Shown here one piece after another: positions 4,358 through 5,266 of a stretch of 5,266 nucleotides of DNA. Origin of the DNA: Bacillota bacterium (GTDB lineage Bacteria; Bacillota; Sulfobacillia; JAJZYS01; JAJYTV01); the NCBI GenBank assembly GCA_021810725.1, contig JAJZIE010000186.1, positions 1 to 5,266 on the forward strand, read 5' to 3'. The notes beneath the pieces are model-generated. The model did not search any database. It was given only the letters and a program-made list of their open reading frames with translations, and was not told the origin of the DNA. The translations under genes were made by a program, and so were the position numbers. Every line of letters starts with the position of its first letter. Position 1 is the first letter of the stretch.

Positions 4358-5136
4358 CCATCGAGGCAAGGCACGTGCGCTTCGCCTATGGGCAGCGGAC
4401 CGTGCTCGACGGCGTGAGCCTTGGCGTCACGGGGCCGGGGCTCATGGCGCTCTGTGGCCCGAACGGCGCGGGCAAGAGTACGCTTCTGCATGTACTCGCC
4501 GGCAGGCTGCGGCCCCAGGCGGGCAGCGTCACGCTCGACGGGTCTCCGATCGGCGACCTTAGGCCCGGCCAGCGCGCGCGTCGCGTCGCGGTCGTACCGC
4601 AGGCCGTGGGCCAGGCCTTCGACCTGACGGTGGAGGACCTCGTTACGCTCGGCCGGCTGCACCGGTTGAGCGTGCGGGATCGCCTGCTGCTCCGGTCGCT
4701 GTCGCCGGAGGACGAGGAGGCGGTCTCGGCGGCGCTGCAGGCGGTCGACATCGAAAGCCTGCGCCAAAGGCGCCTTTCTCAGCTCTCGGGCGGCGAGCAG
4801 GCCCGCGCCATGATCGCTACGGCACTGGCCCAGCAGGCGGACCACCTGCTGCTCGATGAGCCGACGGCGCATCTCGACCCCGCCTTCCGGCGGGAAATTC
4901 TCGAGATTCTCGCCTCGCTTGCCCTCAGCGGCCGGACCGTGCTGATCGTACTCCACGACCTGATGCTCGCGGGACTCTACGCCGACCAGGTCGCCTTGCT
5001 GGCGGGGGGCCGTCTGGAGGCGGCCGGACCGGCGGCGGACGTCCTGACGGAAGAGAACCTCACCGCGGTGTTCCGCACACCGCTGCGGGTGGAACGACAC
5101 CCCGCGAGCGGACGTCCCCTGGTCTTGCCCGGATGA
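4354..5136 (+). CDS. btuD: Cobalamin ABC transporter ATP-binding protein
   Basis: This cytoplasmic ATPase drives corrinoid import through BtuC. The product has 260 residues with all nucleotide-binding motifs intact: Walker A GPNGAGKST (35-43), Q-loop VPQ (Gln83), ABC signature LSGGE (144-148), Walker B LLLDEP (165-170), the D-loop following at AHLD (172-175) and H-loop His201 (LHDL). Its order and length match the BtuD/FecE/FhuC class. The start ATG overlaps the btuC stop as ATGA, so btuFCD form one tightly coupled operon under the B12 riboswitch. Nothing is missing, and the enzyme should be active. The last 20 residues after VFRTPLRVE are a normal C-terminal extension. Confidence 0.93.
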   Translation: MTIEARHVRFAYGQRTVLDGVSLGVTGPGLMALCGPNGAGKSTLLHVLAGRLRPQAGSVTLDGSPIGDLRPGQRARRVAVVPQAVGQAFDLTVEDLVTLGRLHRLSVRDRLLLRSLSPEDEEAVSAALQAVDIESLRQRRLSQLSGGEQARAMIATALAQQADHLLLDEPTAHLDPAFRREILEILASLALSGRTVLIVLHDLMLAGLYADQVALLAGGRLEAAGPAADVLTEENLTAVFRTPLRVERHPASGRPLVLPG

Positions 5137-5137
5137 C

Positions 5138-5164
5138 GGCGCGGTCGGGCTGCCTCGACGCGCC
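5138..5164 (+). terminator. Hairpin after btuD, weak terminator candidate
   Basis: Arms GGCGCGGTCG (5138-5147) and CGACGCGCC (5156-5164) pair over 9 bp with one bulged G, around the 8-base loop 5148-5155. It begins 2 bases after the btuD stop. No T run follows, so intrinsic termination is uncertain. Confidence 0.3.
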
Positions 5165-5165
5165 A

Positions 5166-5208
5166 GAGGGACATCCCGCCCGCTGGTGATTGAACTGGCG
5201 GAGGGACA
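5166..5208 (+). repeat. Direct repeat GAGGGACA upstream of the edge promoter
   Basis: GAGGGACA occurs at 5166-5173 and again at 5201-5208, 35 bases apart; the second copy ends 9 bases before the -35 box. It could be a pair of regulator sites. An 8-base repeat in GC-rich DNA can also be chance. Confidence 0.25.
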
Positions 5209-5217
5209 ATTTCGGCG

Positions 5218-5246
5218 TTGACAGGTGGCTCCGGGCGGCGTAGGAT
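5218..5246 (+). promoter_or_regulatory. Strong sigma-A-type promoter leading out of the window
   Basis: A perfect TTGACA (5218-5223) is followed after exactly 17 bases by TAGGAT (5241-5246, 4/6 to TATAAT). Transcription would start near 5253 and run rightward past the edge. The gene it serves is not visible. Its presence shows that the btuFCD transcription unit probably ends before it. Confidence 0.7.
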
Positions 5247-5266
5247 GGGCCCAATAGCGCAGAGCG

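Noticed and set aside
3032..4369. 445-codon open frame on the - strand opposite btuF/btuC
   Set aside because: Low-complexity Arg/His/Glu/Gln composition with no domain, fully opposite strongly conserved transporter genes.
4033..5100. 355-codon open frame on the - strand opposite btuC/btuD
   Set aside because: Antisense shadow of the ABC ATPase motifs; no start context or family match.
2442..5136. Iron-siderophore (FecBCDE/FhuBCD-type) uptake system
   Set aside because: The protein families fit, but the operon is headed by a clear B12 riboswitch and no Fur-like box was seen, so cobalamin is the better substrate call.
1..5266. CRISPR arrays, tRNA or rRNA genes, insertion sequences
   Set aside because: No regularly spaced repeats, no tRNA cloverleaf or rRNA motifs, and no transposase or terminal inverted repeats were found on reading both strands.

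Overview
The window looks like part of the chromosome of a GC-rich, endospore-forming member of the Bacillota. The main clue is a 39-codon reading frame at 503-622. Its first 26 residues align without gaps to the sporulation peptide SpoVM, and it sits where spoVM lies in Bacillus: downstream of rpe and convergent with rpmB. Genus cannot be fixed from this stretch; high-GC spore-formers such as the Alicyclobacillaceae or similar lineages would fit.

Region 1 (1-877) is a conserved housekeeping and sporulation neighbourhood. It holds the 3' two thirds of rpe (ribulose-phosphate 3-epimerase, cut by the window edge), then spoVM on the + strand, then rpmB (ribosomal protein L28, zinc-ribbon form) on the - strand. 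spoVM and rpmB converge on one long perfect hairpin at 627-669 that probably terminates both. The thiN gene found between rpe and spoVM in B. subtilis is absent. A sigma-E-like promoter is possible in front of spoVM, and a sigma-A-like promoter in front of rpmB.

Region 2 (878-1350) is largely non-coding and less GC-biased in its second half. It holds what looks like the wreck of a small helix-turn-helix (excisionase/MerR-like) gene, with an intact ribosome binding site and pieces of the motif spread over three frames. A small hairpin follows at 1275-1296.

Region 3 (1351-2145) is a lipoate/octanoate transferase-family gene, closest to LipL, the enzyme that moves octanoyl or lipoyl groups from GcvH to the E2 subunits of 2-oxoacid dehydrogenases.

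Region 4 (2136-5136) is a complete vitamin B12 uptake operon: a promoter, an adenosylcobalamin riboswitch with its B12 box, terminator-like hairpins in the leader, then btuF (binding lipoprotein), btuC (permease) and btuD (ATPase). The three genes are joined by 4-base ATGA overlaps, so they are almost certainly co-transcribed and translationally coupled. The riboswitch identifies the substrate as a corrinoid rather than an iron-siderophore, which the protein families alone would leave open. High adenosylcobalamin should shut the operon off.

Region 5 (5137-5266) holds a hairpin after btuD and a strong sigma-A-type promoter (perfect TTGACA, 17-base spacer) pointing out of the window toward an unseen gene.

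I saw no radically new system. The most useful observations are the unlabelled spoVM gene, the broken HTH gene, the riboswitch leader layout, and a Glu-to-Gln change at a docking position of BtuF.
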